NCBI RefSeq assembly: GCF_003234445.2
Contig: NZ_CP126269.1
Coordinates: 372,001-436,000 of the forward strand
DNA length: 64,000 nucleotides
Direction of reading: 5' to 3'
DNA from: Curtobacterium sp. MCLR17_036
GTDB taxonomy: Bacteria; Actinomycetota; Actinomycetes; Actinomycetales; Microbacteriaceae
The translations under genes and the position numbers were made by a program. The notes beneath the pieces are model-generated. The model did no database searches. It saw only the letters and a program-made list of their open reading frames with translations, and was not told the DNA's origin. Positions 15,006 through 23,865 of the stretch are shown one piece after another; the stretch's first letter is position 1; the number at the start of each line of letters is the position of its first letter.

Positions 15006-15011
15006 TAGGCT
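15006..15011 (+). promoter_or_regulatory. Leaderless -10 box (TAGGCT) of the GntR gene
   Basis: TAGGCT is followed by 8 nt and the GTG at 15020 with no Shine-Dalgarno sequence. The operator at 14965-14987 covers the -35 region, which would allow self-repression. Confidence 0.55.
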
Positions 15012-15019
15012 TGTCCGCC

Positions 15020-15721
15020 GTGACCGACACGACCGACGCCGCCCCCGTGTCGCAGACGGCCCAGCTCTACGACAACCTCCGCGCGGCCATCCTCACGCTC
15101 GACATCGCACCGGGTGAGCGGATCTCGGAGCGCGGTCTCGAGGCTCGGTTCCACGCCTCGCGCACCCCCGTCCGTGCCGCGCTGTCCCGGCTCGAGCGCG
15201 AGGGACTCATCCTGCACGAGGGGCGCTCGTGGACGGTCACACCGATCGACCTCGACGAGATCGCCTCGCTCGCAGAGCTCCGCGGGATCCTCGAGCCGGC
15301 GGCCGTCCGGCTCGCCGTCGAGCGGGCCAGTGCCGAGCAGCTCGCCGAGGTCCGCGGGCACCTCGACGCCCTCCGTCCGACCCCGGACCAGCAGGCCGGC
15401 ATCCGGATGGGCTCGACGTTCCACCTCGACCTCGCGGCCCTCGGCGGCAACCGGTTCGTCACCGACGCCATCGCCGACGCCCTGACCCGCCTGGAACGCA
15501 CCCGGTGGATCGAGGTCCGCACCCCCGAGGCGCGCGACGCCGCCTGGCAGGAGCACAGCGCCATCATCGACGCCGTGCGCGACGGCGACGCCGACCGGGC
15601 AGCGGACCTCGTGGCGGCCCACGTCGCCGGCACGAACGACCGCCTGCTCGGCTGGATCGCCCAGGAGCGACGCCGGCTGCGCGGAGCGGGCATGACGATC
15701 GTCGGCGCCACCGAGCGCTGA
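15020..15721 (+). CDS. GntR-family regulator (FadR/FCD subfamily)
   Basis: A 233-residue transcription factor. The winged helix-turn-helix occupies residues 12-75, with LYDNLRAAILTLDIAPGE and the recognition region SRTPVRAALSRLEREGLI. The rest is an all-helical FCD ligand domain with the usual Asp/His metal or carboxylate-binding positions, such as FHLDLAALGG. Such regulators respond to small organic acids. It likely represses the divergent MFS transporter through the site at 14965-14987. Its stop codon is the first three bases of a 23-nt tandem repeat array. Confidence 0.9.
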   Translation: MTDTTDAAPVSQTAQLYDNLRAAILTLDIAPGERISERGLEARFHASRTPVRAALSRLEREGLILHEGRSWTVTPIDLDEIASLAELRGILEPAAVRLAVERASAEQLAEVRGHLDALRPTPDQQAGIRMGSTFHLDLAALGGNRFVTDAIADALTRLERTRWIEVRTPEARDAAWQEHSAIIDAVRDGDADRAADLVAAHVAGTNDRLLGWIAQERRRLRGAGMTIVGATER

Positions 15722-15866
15722 CGCGACCGGCTCAGCGCCGCTGACGCGACCGGCTCAGCGCCTATGACGCGACCGGCCCGGCGCCGCTGACGCGCCCGGC
15801 TCAGCGCCGTCGACGCGCCCGGCTCAGCGCCGCTGACGCGACCGGACCGGCGCCGCTGACGCGACC
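15719..15866. repeat. Tandem array of a 23-nt unit, six copies plus a partial
   Basis: Six 23-nt units begin at 15719, 15742, 15765, 15788, 15811 and 15834, followed by the first 10 nt of a seventh. Most begin TGACGCGACC or TGACGCGCCC and end in GCGCCGC, with a variable GGCTCA, GGCCCG or GGACCG centre. The first unit contains the stop codon of the GntR gene. The array sits between convergent genes. Confidence 0.9.
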
Positions 15867-15900
15867 ACCCGCCGAGGTGACCCGCGCAGGGTGCGGGGCA

Positions 15901-15930
15901 CGGGCCTCCCGGCACACCGCCGGAGGCCCG
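15901..15930. terminator. GC-rich hairpin at the end of a small minus-strand gene
   Basis: CGGGCCTCC (15901-15909) and GGAGGCCCG (15922-15930) are perfect arms. The hairpin lies just beyond the stop of the 48-codon gene. It has no U-tract, as is common for terminators in high-GC actinobacteria. Confidence 0.5.
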
Positions 15931-15942
15931 CGCGACCGTCCG

Positions 15943-16089
15943 CTACGGCCGCTCGGCGGGTTCCCCTGCGCCGTCGAGGTCGTCGAAGGTGGCGCCCTCC
16001 GTGTGGTCGAGCAGCGCGTCGCGCACCTCGGCCTCGTCGTGGCTCGCGCGGTTGGCGAGCTTGCTCCCGGATCGTGTCGACTGTGACAT
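15943..16089 (-). CDS. Small hypothetical protein, 48 aa
   Basis: A short ORF starting MSQSTRSGSKLANRASHDEA and ending in an acidic stretch (DDLDGAGEPAERP). The start is well marked by AGGGGAAGGA about 8 nt before the ATG, one of the strongest ribosome binding sites in the window. It is hydrophilic with no membrane segment and no recognised family. It is transcribed away from the LacI gene and ends before a GC-rich hairpin. The strong site and the hairpin make it a probable real gene. Confidence 0.6.
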   Translation of the reverse strand: MSQSTRSGSKLANRASHDEAEVRDALLDHTEGATFDDLDGAGEPAERP

Positions 16090-16298
16090 GTCGGTGTCCT
16101 TCCCCTGTGTGTGGGCAACCTGGTCGGTGCGGGCACACGGCCCGCTGGTGCGCTTCCTCACGGGACGTACTGAGGTCGCACCAGTGTCACGCCACCGCTG
16201 CCCTGCCGCAAGCGTCTCCGTCGACCTGTGGAGAACTAGGATGGTCCGGCCGCGCGGTCGAGGCGCGGTTCCAGCGGACGTCGGACGGGAGGCACGGC

Positions 16299-17405
16299 TT
16301 GGCCGACCAGCGCACCGCACCTCCCACGGTCTACGACGTCGCCTCTGCGGCGGGCGTCTCCATCGCCACCGTGTCGCGCGTGCTCCGCACGCCGGACGCC
16401 GTCCGCGAGGGCACCCGCGACCGCGTGCAGGCGGCGATCCGGAGTCTCGGCTACGTGCCCTCCGGCAACGCCCGGGGCCTCGCCGGCAAGCGCACCGGTG
16501 TGGTCGGCCTGCTGCTGCCGGGGTTCGACGTGGTGCCGGACGAGCGCCCCGATCTCGTCACCGACGGCGGCGTCCGCGTGGTCGACGACCGGCGGCACAT
16601 GACGCAGCCGTTCTCGTCGAACCTGTACTTCGACGAGGTCCTGCGCGGTGCCGAGACCGAGGCCTGGCAGCGCGGCCTCGCCCTGATGGTCGCCGCGGGG
16701 CGCGGTTCGTCGCGCGACGTCATCGTCAACGACGTCGCCGGTCGGGTGGACGGCCTCGCGGTGCTGGCGCAGACCGTGCCGGACGACCTGCTCGAACACG
16801 TCGCGCGCCGCATCCCCGTGGTGGTGCTCGCCGACGACCGCCGGTCACACGGCTTCGACTCGGTGAGCGTGGACAACGCCGCCGGGATGCGCACGCTGGC
16901 GTCGCACGTGATCGGGCGGCTCGGCATCCGGTCGCTCGCGTACCTGGCGGGCCCGATCGACTCGCCCGACGACATGGAGCGCTCGGCCGGGTTCCGGGCG
17001 GCGCTCGACGACCACGGTGTGCCGGCGTCGTCGGTGCGGATCGTGCACGGCGACTTCGGACGGGCACGGGCGCGGGAGCTCGCGGCGTCGCTGCTGGCGG
17101 GCGACGTGCCGCGGGCGATCCTGTGCTCGAACGACCAGTCGGCGCTCGGGGTGCTCGAGGCCGCCGCCGCGCGGGGCGTCCGGGTCCCCGATGACGTCGT
17201 CGTGACGGGGTTCGACGGCATCGACGCGGGGCGGTTCGCGGCACCGCGGCTCACCACCGTGCACCAGCCGATGGGGGCGCTCGGCCGTGCCGCGGTGCTC
17301 GCGATCGTGGACCGGTTGGAGCGTCCGGACGGGCCGCCGCGTGCGGTGCGGCTGCCGGTCGAGGTGCTGCTGCGCGAGAGCTGCCCGCCGTCGCTCCAGC
17401 CGTAG
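16299..17405 (+). CDS. LacI-family transcriptional regulator
   Basis: A 368-residue repressor. The N-terminal helix-turn-helix is VYDVASAAGVSIATVSRVLR, followed by the hinge region (SLGYVPSGNARGLAGKRT) and a periplasmic-binding-protein-like ligand domain ending near LLRESCPPS. The TTG at 16299 has GGGAGG 6 nt upstream. Compared with typical members there is an extra segment of roughly 25-30 residues (FDVVPDERPDLVTDGG and following) in the first strand-helix connection, before the SNLYFDEVLRGAE segment. A possible -10 TAGGAT is at 16237. It is the natural candidate to control the downstream operon through the site at 17449-17464. Confidence 0.93.
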   Translation: MADQRTAPPTVYDVASAAGVSIATVSRVLRTPDAVREGTRDRVQAAIRSLGYVPSGNARGLAGKRTGVVGLLLPGFDVVPDERPDLVTDGGVRVVDDRRHMTQPFSSNLYFDEVLRGAETEAWQRGLALMVAAGRGSSRDVIVNDVAGRVDGLAVLAQTVPDDLLEHVARRIPVVVLADDRRSHGFDSVSVDNAAGMRTLASHVIGRLGIRSLAYLAGPIDSPDDMERSAGFRAALDDHGVPASSVRIVHGDFGRARARELAASLLAGDVPRAILCSNDQSALGVLEAAAARGVRVPDDVVVTGFDGIDAGRFAAPRLTTVHQPMGALGRAAVLAIVDRLERPDGPPRAVRLPVEVLLRESCPPSLQP

Positions 17406-17436
17406 ATCCGTACCGGGCCGCCACGGAACATCCCGG

Positions 17437-17465
17437 TTGCGCGGCGCGATGTAAGCGCATACATT
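17437..17465 (+). promoter_or_regulatory. Promoter with LacI-type operator for the oligosaccharide uptake operon
   Basis: A -35-like TTGCGC (17437-17442) and a -10 TACATT (17460-17465) are 17 bp apart. The operator-like palindrome ATGTAAGCGCATACAT (17449-17464), with the central CG typical of LacI-family sites and two symmetric mismatches, fills the spacer and covers the -10. Binding would block RNA polymerase. Confidence 0.6.
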
Positions 17466-17502
17466 GAGCACGTACCGAATCGACATGGAGGTCGACCGAG
17501 CA

Positions 17503-19245
17503 ATGACGCTTCCCCCACAGCGCACGCGCGGCCCGCGCGACCCGGGCCACCGCCGAGGCGGCCGCCTCGCCGCGGCCCTCGCCGGGCTCGCCGTCGTGGC
17601 CCTCGTGGCCACCGGCTGCAGCATCCAGGTCCGCTCCGAGCCCGACCCCACCATCGGCAAGGACACGATGCTCATCAACGCGGACCGCGGCAACCCGCTG
17701 TTCGACCGCAACTTCAACCCGTACATCCCGAACGCCCGGACGGCCTCCAAGTGGATGTACGAGCCCCTCATCGAGGTCAACCCCCTCGACGGCAAGCGCA
17801 ACCCGTGGCTCGCCAGCGCGTGGAGCCAGCCCGACGCGAAGACGATCGACATGACGATCCGTTCCGGCGTCGAGTGGTCCGACGGTTCGCCGTTCAGTGC
17901 GCAGGACGTCGTCTTCACCTTCGACCTGCTCAAGAAGTTCCCCGCCATGGACGTCAAGGGCGCCTGGCAGCACATCGAGCGCATCGAGCAGGACGGTGAC
18001 CACGTCGTCTTCCACCTCAAGAGCGAGGACGTCCCGAGCCTGACGATCATCGGGCAGACGTACATCCTCGGCGAGGACCACTGGGGCGGCGTGAAGGACC
18101 CGACGACCTGGCGCGACCCGAACCCGGTCGGCACCGGTCCGTTCGTCCTCGGCAACTACACCGACCAGCAGTACTCGATGGACAAGAACCCGAGGTACTG
18201 GCAGGCCGACGAGATCGCCATCAAGCACCTCATCCTGCCGGCGACGAACACCCAGCTCGACACCGTCACACGCGGTTACGACTGGGCGTACTCGTTCATC
18301 TCCGATGTCGAGGGCACGTGGGGAGCCGCTTCCGAGACGAACCAGTACTGGTTCCCACCGGGCGGCATCACCGGCCTCATCCCGAACCTGACGAAGGCGC
18401 CCTTGAACGACGTGAACGTCCGTCGGGGGATCTCCCTGGCCCTCGACCGCGACGCGATCGCCGAGACGGCGACCGAGGGCAACCTGCAGGCAGCGGCGCA
18501 GACCGGGCTCATCCTGCCGAACCAGGAGCGCTACGTGAACGACGCGATCCCGGACAAGGGCATGGTGACGCAGGACGCCGACGCCGCGAAGGCAGCGTTC
18601 GCGAAGGCCGGCTACCGCGAGCAAGGCGGCAAACTCGTCAAGGACGGCAAGCAGCTCCAGATCGCCATCACGACCGCGAACGGGTACTCCGACTGGCTCC
18701 GCGCCGTGCAGGAGGTCCGCCGCAACCTCACCGCGATCGGCATCGACGTCACCATCAAGGCCCCGCAGCCCGCCGGCTACCAGCAGGCGATCAACAACGG
18801 GCAGTTCGACATGGCGATGGGCGGCATGGGCAACGGCGACGTGTACCAGGCCTTCAACTCCCTGATGTCCACCGAGTTCTACCAGCCGGTCGGCAAGTCG
18901 ACCGTCAACAACTACGAGCGCTACAAGAACGCCGACACCCAGGAGCTCCTCGACGAGTACAAGGCGACGACGGACACCACGCGGCAGCAGGAGATCCTCG
19001 ACCAGCTGCAGCAGATCGTGTACGACGAGCTGCCCGTCATCGGCATGTACTACGGCGGGCTCTGGGGCCTGTTCAACACCGGCAAGTTCGTCGGTTGGCC
19101 CAGCGCTCAGGACCCCTACATGGCGCCGCAGAACTACGACTCGGCTCCGCTGCTCATCTTCACCAAGCTCCGGTTGCGCGACAGCGCGGCGGGCAAGGAG
19201 ATCCTGCAGCAGCAGAACGGCGAGCAGCAGGAGGACGCAAAGTGA
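17503..19245 (+). CDS. Family 5 solute-binding lipoprotein (peptide/oligosaccharide type)
   Basis: A 580-residue substrate-binding protein of the DppA/OppA family. An Arg-rich N-region and hydrophobic core end in the lipobox VATGC with Cys39, so it is a membrane-anchored lipoprotein. The family core is visible in YEPLIEVNPLDGKRNPWLA and later VRRGISLALDRDAIAETA. Although the family is named for peptides, members linked to glycosidases bind cello- or other beta-oligosaccharides. Here a GH1 gene closes the operon, so a beta-glucoside-type sugar is the likely ligand. The ATG at 17503 follows GGAGGT by about 10 nt. Confidence 0.92.
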   Translation: MTLPPQRTRGPRDPGHRRGGRLAAALAGLAVVALVATGCSIQVRSEPDPTIGKDTMLINADRGNPLFDRNFNPYIPNARTASKWMYEPLIEVNPLDGKRNPWLASAWSQPDAKTIDMTIRSGVEWSDGSPFSAQDVVFTFDLLKKFPAMDVKGAWQHIERIEQDGDHVVFHLKSEDVPSLTIIGQTYILGEDHWGGVKDPTTWRDPNPVGTGPFVLGNYTDQQYSMDKNPRYWQADEIAIKHLILPATNTQLDTVTRGYDWAYSFISDVEGTWGAASETNQYWFPPGGITGLIPNLTKAPLNDVNVRRGISLALDRDAIAETATEGNLQAAAQTGLILPNQERYVNDAIPDKGMVTQDADAAKAAFAKAGYREQGGKLVKDGKQLQIAITTANGYSDWLRAVQEVRRNLTAIGIDVTIKAPQPAGYQQAINNGQFDMAMGGMGNGDVYQAFNSLMSTEFYQPVGKSTVNNYERYKNADTQELLDEYKATTDTTRQQEILDQLQQIVYDELPVIGMYYGGLWGLFNTGKFVGWPSAQDPYMAPQNYDSAPLLIFTKLRLRDSAAGKEILQQQNGEQQEDAK

Positions 19246-20222
19246 AGTACGTCCTGCAGAAACTCGTCCTCTTCGTCCTGACGCTGTGGGCCGCGGTCAC
19301 GCTCAACTTCGTGCTCCCGCGCCTGATGCCCGGCAGCCCGGCCGACGCCGCGCTCGCGAAGCTCAGCCAGAACGGTCCGGTCACCGACGCCACGAAGAAG
19401 GCCATCGAGGCCCAGCTCGGCGTGCCGACCGGCAACGTGTGGGACCAGTACGTCAGCTACCTGCACCAGGTCATCACCCTCGACTTCGGCACGAGCTACA
19501 CGTTCTACCCGCAGCCCGTCGGCGACCTCGTGGCGAAGGCCCTGCCCTACACGCTCATCCTGGTCGGCGCCGTCACGATCCTGGCGTTCGTCCTCGGCAC
19601 CCTGATCGGTGTCGCGGCGGCGTGGAAGCGCGGCACCTGGCTCGACTCGCTCCCCACCCTGTCCGGCAGCTTCATGTCCACGTTCCCGTACTTCTGGACC
19701 GCCCTGCTGCTGCTGTTCTTCCTCGGCTACGTGCTGCACTGGTTCCCGACCACGGGCGCCTACTCCGCCACGACGACGCCCGGTCTGAACGGCGCGTTCC
19801 TCGGCGACGCCCTGCAGCACGCCGTGCTGCCGGCCGTCACCATCCTGGTGACGAGCCTGGGCGGCTGGATCATCGGCATGCGCAACGCGATGATCAACAC
19901 CCTCGGTGACGACTACGTGACCTTCGCCGAGGCCAACGGTCTGCGCGGACGCACCGTGGCCGTCCGGTACGCGGCGCGGAACGCGATCCTGCCGAACCTG
20001 ACCGGCTTCGGTCTGGCGCTCGGCGGCGTGGTCGGCGGTTCGGTGCTGGTCGAGCAGGTGTTCGGCTACCCGGGCATCGGCTACCTGCTGTTCAACGCCG
20101 TGATCGGGCAGGACTACCCGCTCATGCAGGCCCTCTTCCTGATGATCACCGTGTCGGTGCTCATCGCCAACTTCATCGTGGACGTCATGTACGGCGTCCT
20201 GGACCCGAGGACGCGTCGATGA
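19242..20222 (+). CDS. DppB-like ABC permease
   Basis: A 326-residue permease of the peptide/oligosaccharide family. The first membrane segment begins at residue 8 and is followed by the typical long periplasmic loop. The permease motif is near GDDYVTFAEANGLRGRTVA, followed by AARNAILPNLTGFG. The GTG at 19242 overlaps the upstream stop (GTGA) and has AGGAGG before it. It forms the channel with the DppC-like partner. Confidence 0.93.
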   Translation: MKYVLQKLVLFVLTLWAAVTLNFVLPRLMPGSPADAALAKLSQNGPVTDATKKAIEAQLGVPTGNVWDQYVSYLHQVITLDFGTSYTFYPQPVGDLVAKALPYTLILVGAVTILAFVLGTLIGVAAAWKRGTWLDSLPTLSGSFMSTFPYFWTALLLLFFLGYVLHWFPTTGAYSATTTPGLNGAFLGDALQHAVLPAVTILVTSLGGWIIGMRNAMINTLGDDYVTFAEANGLRGRTVAVRYAARNAILPNLTGFGLALGGVVGGSVLVEQVFGYPGIGYLLFNAVIGQDYPLMQALFLMITVSVLIANFIVDVMYGVLDPRTRR

Positions 20223-21160
20223 CCAACAACGCAACCATCGCCGTGCGCACGCAGGACACGGAAGAACAAGCAGCGCCGTCCAAGTGGCGCGCCGCCGCCC
20301 GCCAGTTCGGCGTCGTCTGGTCGAACGGGAAAGCCCGGACCGGCATCGTCATCCTCGGCGTCTTCGTGCTCGTCGCGGTCTTCGCCCCGCTCCTGGCCCC
20401 GTACGGCGCCAGCCAGAACGGCTTCGCCCGGTCCGCCGACGCGACGCCCGACCACTGGATGGGCACCACCGCCGCCGGCGAGGACGTCCTGTCACAGCTC
20501 GTGTACGGCGCCCGCATCTCGGTCTTCGTCGGCGCGGTCGCGGGCGTCCTGTCCACGCTCGTCGCCGTCGCGATCGGCCTGAGCTGGGGCTACGTCCGCG
20601 GTTGGATCGCCGAGGTCATCGGGTTCATCGTGAACCTGTTCCTCGTCATCCCGGGTCTGCCCCTGATGATCGTCATCGCCGCGTACCTGCAGAACGGCGG
20701 CATCGCGGTGATCATCGCGGTCATCGTCGTGACCGGTTGGGCGTGGGGCGCTCGCGTCCTGCGCAGCCAGACGCAGTCCCTCCGAGGGCGCGACTTCGTC
20801 ACCGCAGCCCAGTTCTCCGGTGACGGCGCGACCCGCATCGTGTTCCGCGAGATCCTGCCGAACATGACGTCCCTGATCGTCGGCAGCTTCTTCGGGGCCG
20901 CCACGAGCGCGATCCTCGCCGAGGCCGGCCTCGAGTTCCTCGGACTCGGCGACTCGTCGATCGTCAGCTGGGGCACGATCCTGTACTGGGCGCAGAACTC
21001 GAACGCGCTCCTCACCGGCCAGTGGATCCTGCTCTTCGCGCCCGGCCTCTGCATCGCGCTGCTCGCGATGAGCCTCACCCTGATCAACTTCGGCGTCGAC
21101 GCCGTGTCCAACCCGCGGCTGCGCGAGGGCGCGCGGCCCCGTAAGGAGAAGCGCGCATGA
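20219..21160 (+). CDS. DppC-like ABC permease
   Basis: A 313-residue permease with an N-terminal cytoplasmic segment, the GTTAAGEDVLSQLVYGARIS region that defines DppC/OppC proteins (GTDxxGRDvlSR in most members), and the coupling motif LRGRDFVTAAQFSGDGATRI. It starts with an ATGA overlap on the DppB-like gene and ends with an ATGA overlap on the ATPase gene. It pairs with the upstream permease in the oligosaccharide importer. Confidence 0.93.
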   Translation: MTNNATIAVRTQDTEEQAAPSKWRAAARQFGVVWSNGKARTGIVILGVFVLVAVFAPLLAPYGASQNGFARSADATPDHWMGTTAAGEDVLSQLVYGARISVFVGAVAGVLSTLVAVAIGLSWGYVRGWIAEVIGFIVNLFLVIPGLPLMIVIAAYLQNGGIAVIIAVIVVTGWAWGARVLRSQTQSLRGRDFVTAAQFSGDGATRIVFREILPNMTSLIVGSFFGAATSAILAEAGLEFLGLGDSSIVSWGTILYWAQNSNALLTGQWILLFAPGLCIALLAMSLTLINFGVDAVSNPRLREGARPRKEKRA

Positions 21161-22998
21161 GCGGCTCGCCAGGAACGCACCCCACAGACGGCCAGGAGGC
21201 ACGGGACGGCGCCGCCACGCGCCTCCCCCCATCCGACACGGCCGGCCGCCCGCTTCGCGGCCGTCCGGAACCGGCGGCGGGGGCCCAGTCCGACGCCACG
21301 CGCGCCACGCAGGACGTCCTGCTCGACGTCCGCGACCTGTCGGTCGTCTACGAATCGACCGGCCAGGAGGCCGTCCAGGCGGTCGACCACGTGTCGTTCA
21401 GCCTGCGGAAGGGCGAGTTCGTCGGCCTGGTCGGCGAGTCCGGTTCCGGCAAGTCGACGCTCGGCTACGCGCTGACCCGGTTGCAGAAGCCGCCGGCGCG
21501 CACGAACGGCGGCAGCATCGTCTTCGACGGACACGACATCCGCGACCTCGACGAGGAAGCCCTGCGCCAGCAGCGGCAGGGCGGCTTCGCGATGGTGCTG
21601 CAGTCCGGCATGAACGCGCTCAACCCGGTGCGCACCATCCGGAACCACTTCATCGACGTCTTCAGGGCACACGGCCACGTGCCGCGCGACCGCTGGGACG
21701 CCCGGATGCAGGAGCTCGTCGGCAAGGTGAAGCTGCCGACGTCGATGCTCGCCCGGTTCCCCGGGGAGCTCTCCGGCGGCATGCGGCAGCGCGTCTCCAT
21801 CGCCCTGGCGCTCTCGCTCGAGCCGCAGCTCATGGTGTTCGACGAGCCGACGACGGCGCTCGACGTCCTCGTGCAGCACGCCGTGATGGACACGATCATC
21901 GAGCTGCAGCGGTCCGAGGGCTTCACCGCCGTCCTCATCAGCCACGACCTCGGCATCGTCCTCGAGGCCACCGAACGCGTCCTCGTCATGCACGAGGGCC
22001 GCATCGTCGAGGACGGCCGCTCGCTCGAGGTCCTGCGCGACCCGCAGGACGACTACACGAAGATGCTGCTGTCGCACTACGCGGACCCGCGCGCCGAGGT
22101 CGTCTCGCTGCCCGGGTTCCCCGACCGATCGCAGCGCTCGGTCTCGCGTCAGCAGACGACCTCGTCGTTCGCCACCGTCGGCTCCCGTGAACGATCCGCC
22201 GCGAAGAACCCGATCGTCGTCGACCACCTCGTGAAGACCTACCCGGCTCCGCGTCGCGGGGAGCAGCCGGTGCAGGCCGTGCGGGACGTGTCGTTCACCC
22301 TCGAACCCGGGCAGTCGCTGGCGCTCGTCGGTCAGTCCGGCTCCGGCAAGTCGACGATCGCGAAGATGCTCACCGGCGTCGAGAAGCCGACGACCGGCAC
22401 GGTCCGCTTCGGCGACGCCGATGTCGGCCGCCTGGGTCGGCGTGGCCTGAAGGACCTGCGGTCCGAGGTGCAGATGGTCTTCCAGGACCCGTACTCGGCG
22501 CTCAACCCGCTGCACACGGTCGAGTACACGCTGTCCCGGCCGATCGCGAACTACACGGACCTGCGCGGGCGGGACGCCCGCAGGCGTGTGCTCGAGCTGC
22601 TCGAGACCGTGGGCCTGACCCCCGTGGAGCAGTTCGCGCAGAAGCTCCCGCACCAGCTCTCCGGCGGGCAGCGGCAGCGCGTCGTCATCGCCCGCGCGCT
22701 CGCGAGCGACCCGCAGGTGATCATCGCCGACGAGCCGGTCTCGATGCTCGACGTCACCCTGCGTGCCGGGGTGCTCGCCCTGCTCGAGGACCTGCGCGAG
22801 CAGTGGGGCGTCTCGCTCCTCTACATCACGCACGACCTGCTCAGTGCACGCCTCATCACGGACGACATCATGGTGCTGCACGACGGCGCGGTCGTCGAAC
22901 GCGGCCGCACCGCCGAGGTGCTGCAGCACCCGCAGGACGACTACACGGTGGCACTCCTGGACGCCGTGCCGAACCCGCGGCGGACACTGCTGACATGA
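21157..22998 (+). CDS. Fused DppD-DppF ABC ATPase
   Basis: A 613-residue protein carrying both ATPase subunits of the importer in one chain. Half 1 has Walker A GESGSGKST near residue 95, signature LSGGMRQ near 205 and LMVFDEPTTALD near 227. Half 2 has GQSGSGKST near 391, LSGGQRQ near 501 and VIIADEPVSMLD near 522. A poorly conserved N-terminal extension of about 50 residues and a Ser/Arg-rich linker near 320-345 are visible. Unlike the CUT1 importer upstream, this system has its own ATPase. The start and stop both overlap neighbours as ATGA. Confidence 0.94.
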   Translation: MSGSPGTHPTDGQEARDGAATRLPPSDTAGRPLRGRPEPAAGAQSDATRATQDVLLDVRDLSVVYESTGQEAVQAVDHVSFSLRKGEFVGLVGESGSGKSTLGYALTRLQKPPARTNGGSIVFDGHDIRDLDEEALRQQRQGGFAMVLQSGMNALNPVRTIRNHFIDVFRAHGHVPRDRWDARMQELVGKVKLPTSMLARFPGELSGGMRQRVSIALALSLEPQLMVFDEPTTALDVLVQHAVMDTIIELQRSEGFTAVLISHDLGIVLEATERVLVMHEGRIVEDGRSLEVLRDPQDDYTKMLLSHYADPRAEVVSLPGFPDRSQRSVSRQQTTSSFATVGSRERSAAKNPIVVDHLVKTYPAPRRGEQPVQAVRDVSFTLEPGQSLALVGQSGSGKSTIAKMLTGVEKPTTGTVRFGDADVGRLGRRGLKDLRSEVQMVFQDPYSALNPLHTVEYTLSRPIANYTDLRGRDARRRVLELLETVGLTPVEQFAQKLPHQLSGGQRQRVVIARALASDPQVIIADEPVSMLDVTLRAGVLALLEDLREQWGVSLLYITHDLLSARLITDDIMVLHDGAVVERGRTAEVLQHPQDDYTVALLDAVPNPRRTLLT

Positions 22999-23855
22999 AC
23001 TTCCCCACCGTGCCGCCCTTCGGGCACCTCCCCACCCCGGACCACGTCGACGTCGTCGGCATCGACCTGCCCGTCGGTCGGCTCACCGCCTACCGCGTGG
23101 TGCCTGACGGGCCGTCGAAGGGCACCGTCCTGATCGTCCCCGGGTACACCGGCTCGAAGGAGGACTGGCGCACCTTCATGCCGCTCCTCCGCGACGCCGG
23201 CTGGACCGCGGTGGCGATCAGCCGTCGCGGGCAGGCGGACTCGGCAGCGCCGCCCTCGCCGTCGGACCACTCCCTCGACCAGGAGGCCGCCGACGTCGTC
23301 CGGGTCGCCGCCCTGCTCGACGACGGCGCCCCGGTGCACCTCATCGGCCACTCGCTCGGCGGGGTCATCGCCCGCACCGCCGCGATCGCCTCGCCGTCGT
23401 CGTTCCGCGACGTCGTGCAGTTCTGCTCCGGACCGTACGGCTGGCCCTACCGCAAGGTGACCGAGCTGACGATCCTGCACGACACCGGCGGGAACCTCCG
23501 CCAGCTGTTCGACTCGACGAACCCGCTCTGGGCCTCCCGCCCCGACGACGAGCTGCCGGACGACGTCCGGATGGTCCGCGACCGCTTCGACGCGACCAGC
23601 CCGCTCAGCGTCATCGCCGGCGGACACATCCTCGAGGACCACACCGACTCGTCGGCCGAGCTCCGCGCGACCGGGCTGCCCGTGCTCGTTGCCCACGGCG
23701 AGTGGGACAACGCCTGGCCGATCCCGTGGCAGCGCCGGATGGCGGAGGACACCGGGGCGGCCTACGAGGTCATCCCGACCAGCTACCACGGCCCCCACGT
23801 CGAGAACCCCGCGGCGACGCTCGAGGTCTTCGACCGCTTCCTGTCGGCGCACTGA
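22995..23855 (+). CDS. Alpha/beta hydrolase
   Basis: A 286-residue alpha/beta-fold hydrolase. The nucleophile elbow GHSLGG is near residues 116-121, the oxyanion region is VPGYTGSKEDW, and the catalytic histidine is probably in SYHGPHVENP near residue 265 with an acidic residue in VLVAHGEWDNAW. No signal peptide is seen, so it is cytoplasmic. Inside an oligosaccharide uptake operon it may remove acyl or feruloyl groups from the imported sugar, which is an inference from context. The ATG overlaps the ATPase stop. Confidence 0.88.
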   Translation: MNFPTVPPFGHLPTPDHVDVVGIDLPVGRLTAYRVVPDGPSKGTVLIVPGYTGSKEDWRTFMPLLRDAGWTAVAISRRGQADSAAPPSPSDHSLDQEAADVVRVAALLDDGAPVHLIGHSLGGVIARTAAIASPSSFRDVVQFCSGPYGWPYRKVTELTILHDTGGNLRQLFDSTNPLWASRPDDELPDDVRMVRDRFDATSPLSVIAGGHILEDHTDSSAELRATGLPVLVAHGEWDNAWPIPWQRRMAEDTGAAYEVIPTSYHGPHVENPAATLEVFDRFLSAH

Positions 23856-23865
23856 TGCCGGCCCG

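Noticed and set aside
15719..15866. CRISPR array
   Set aside because: The 23-nt units are contiguous with no unique spacers and no cas genes are near.
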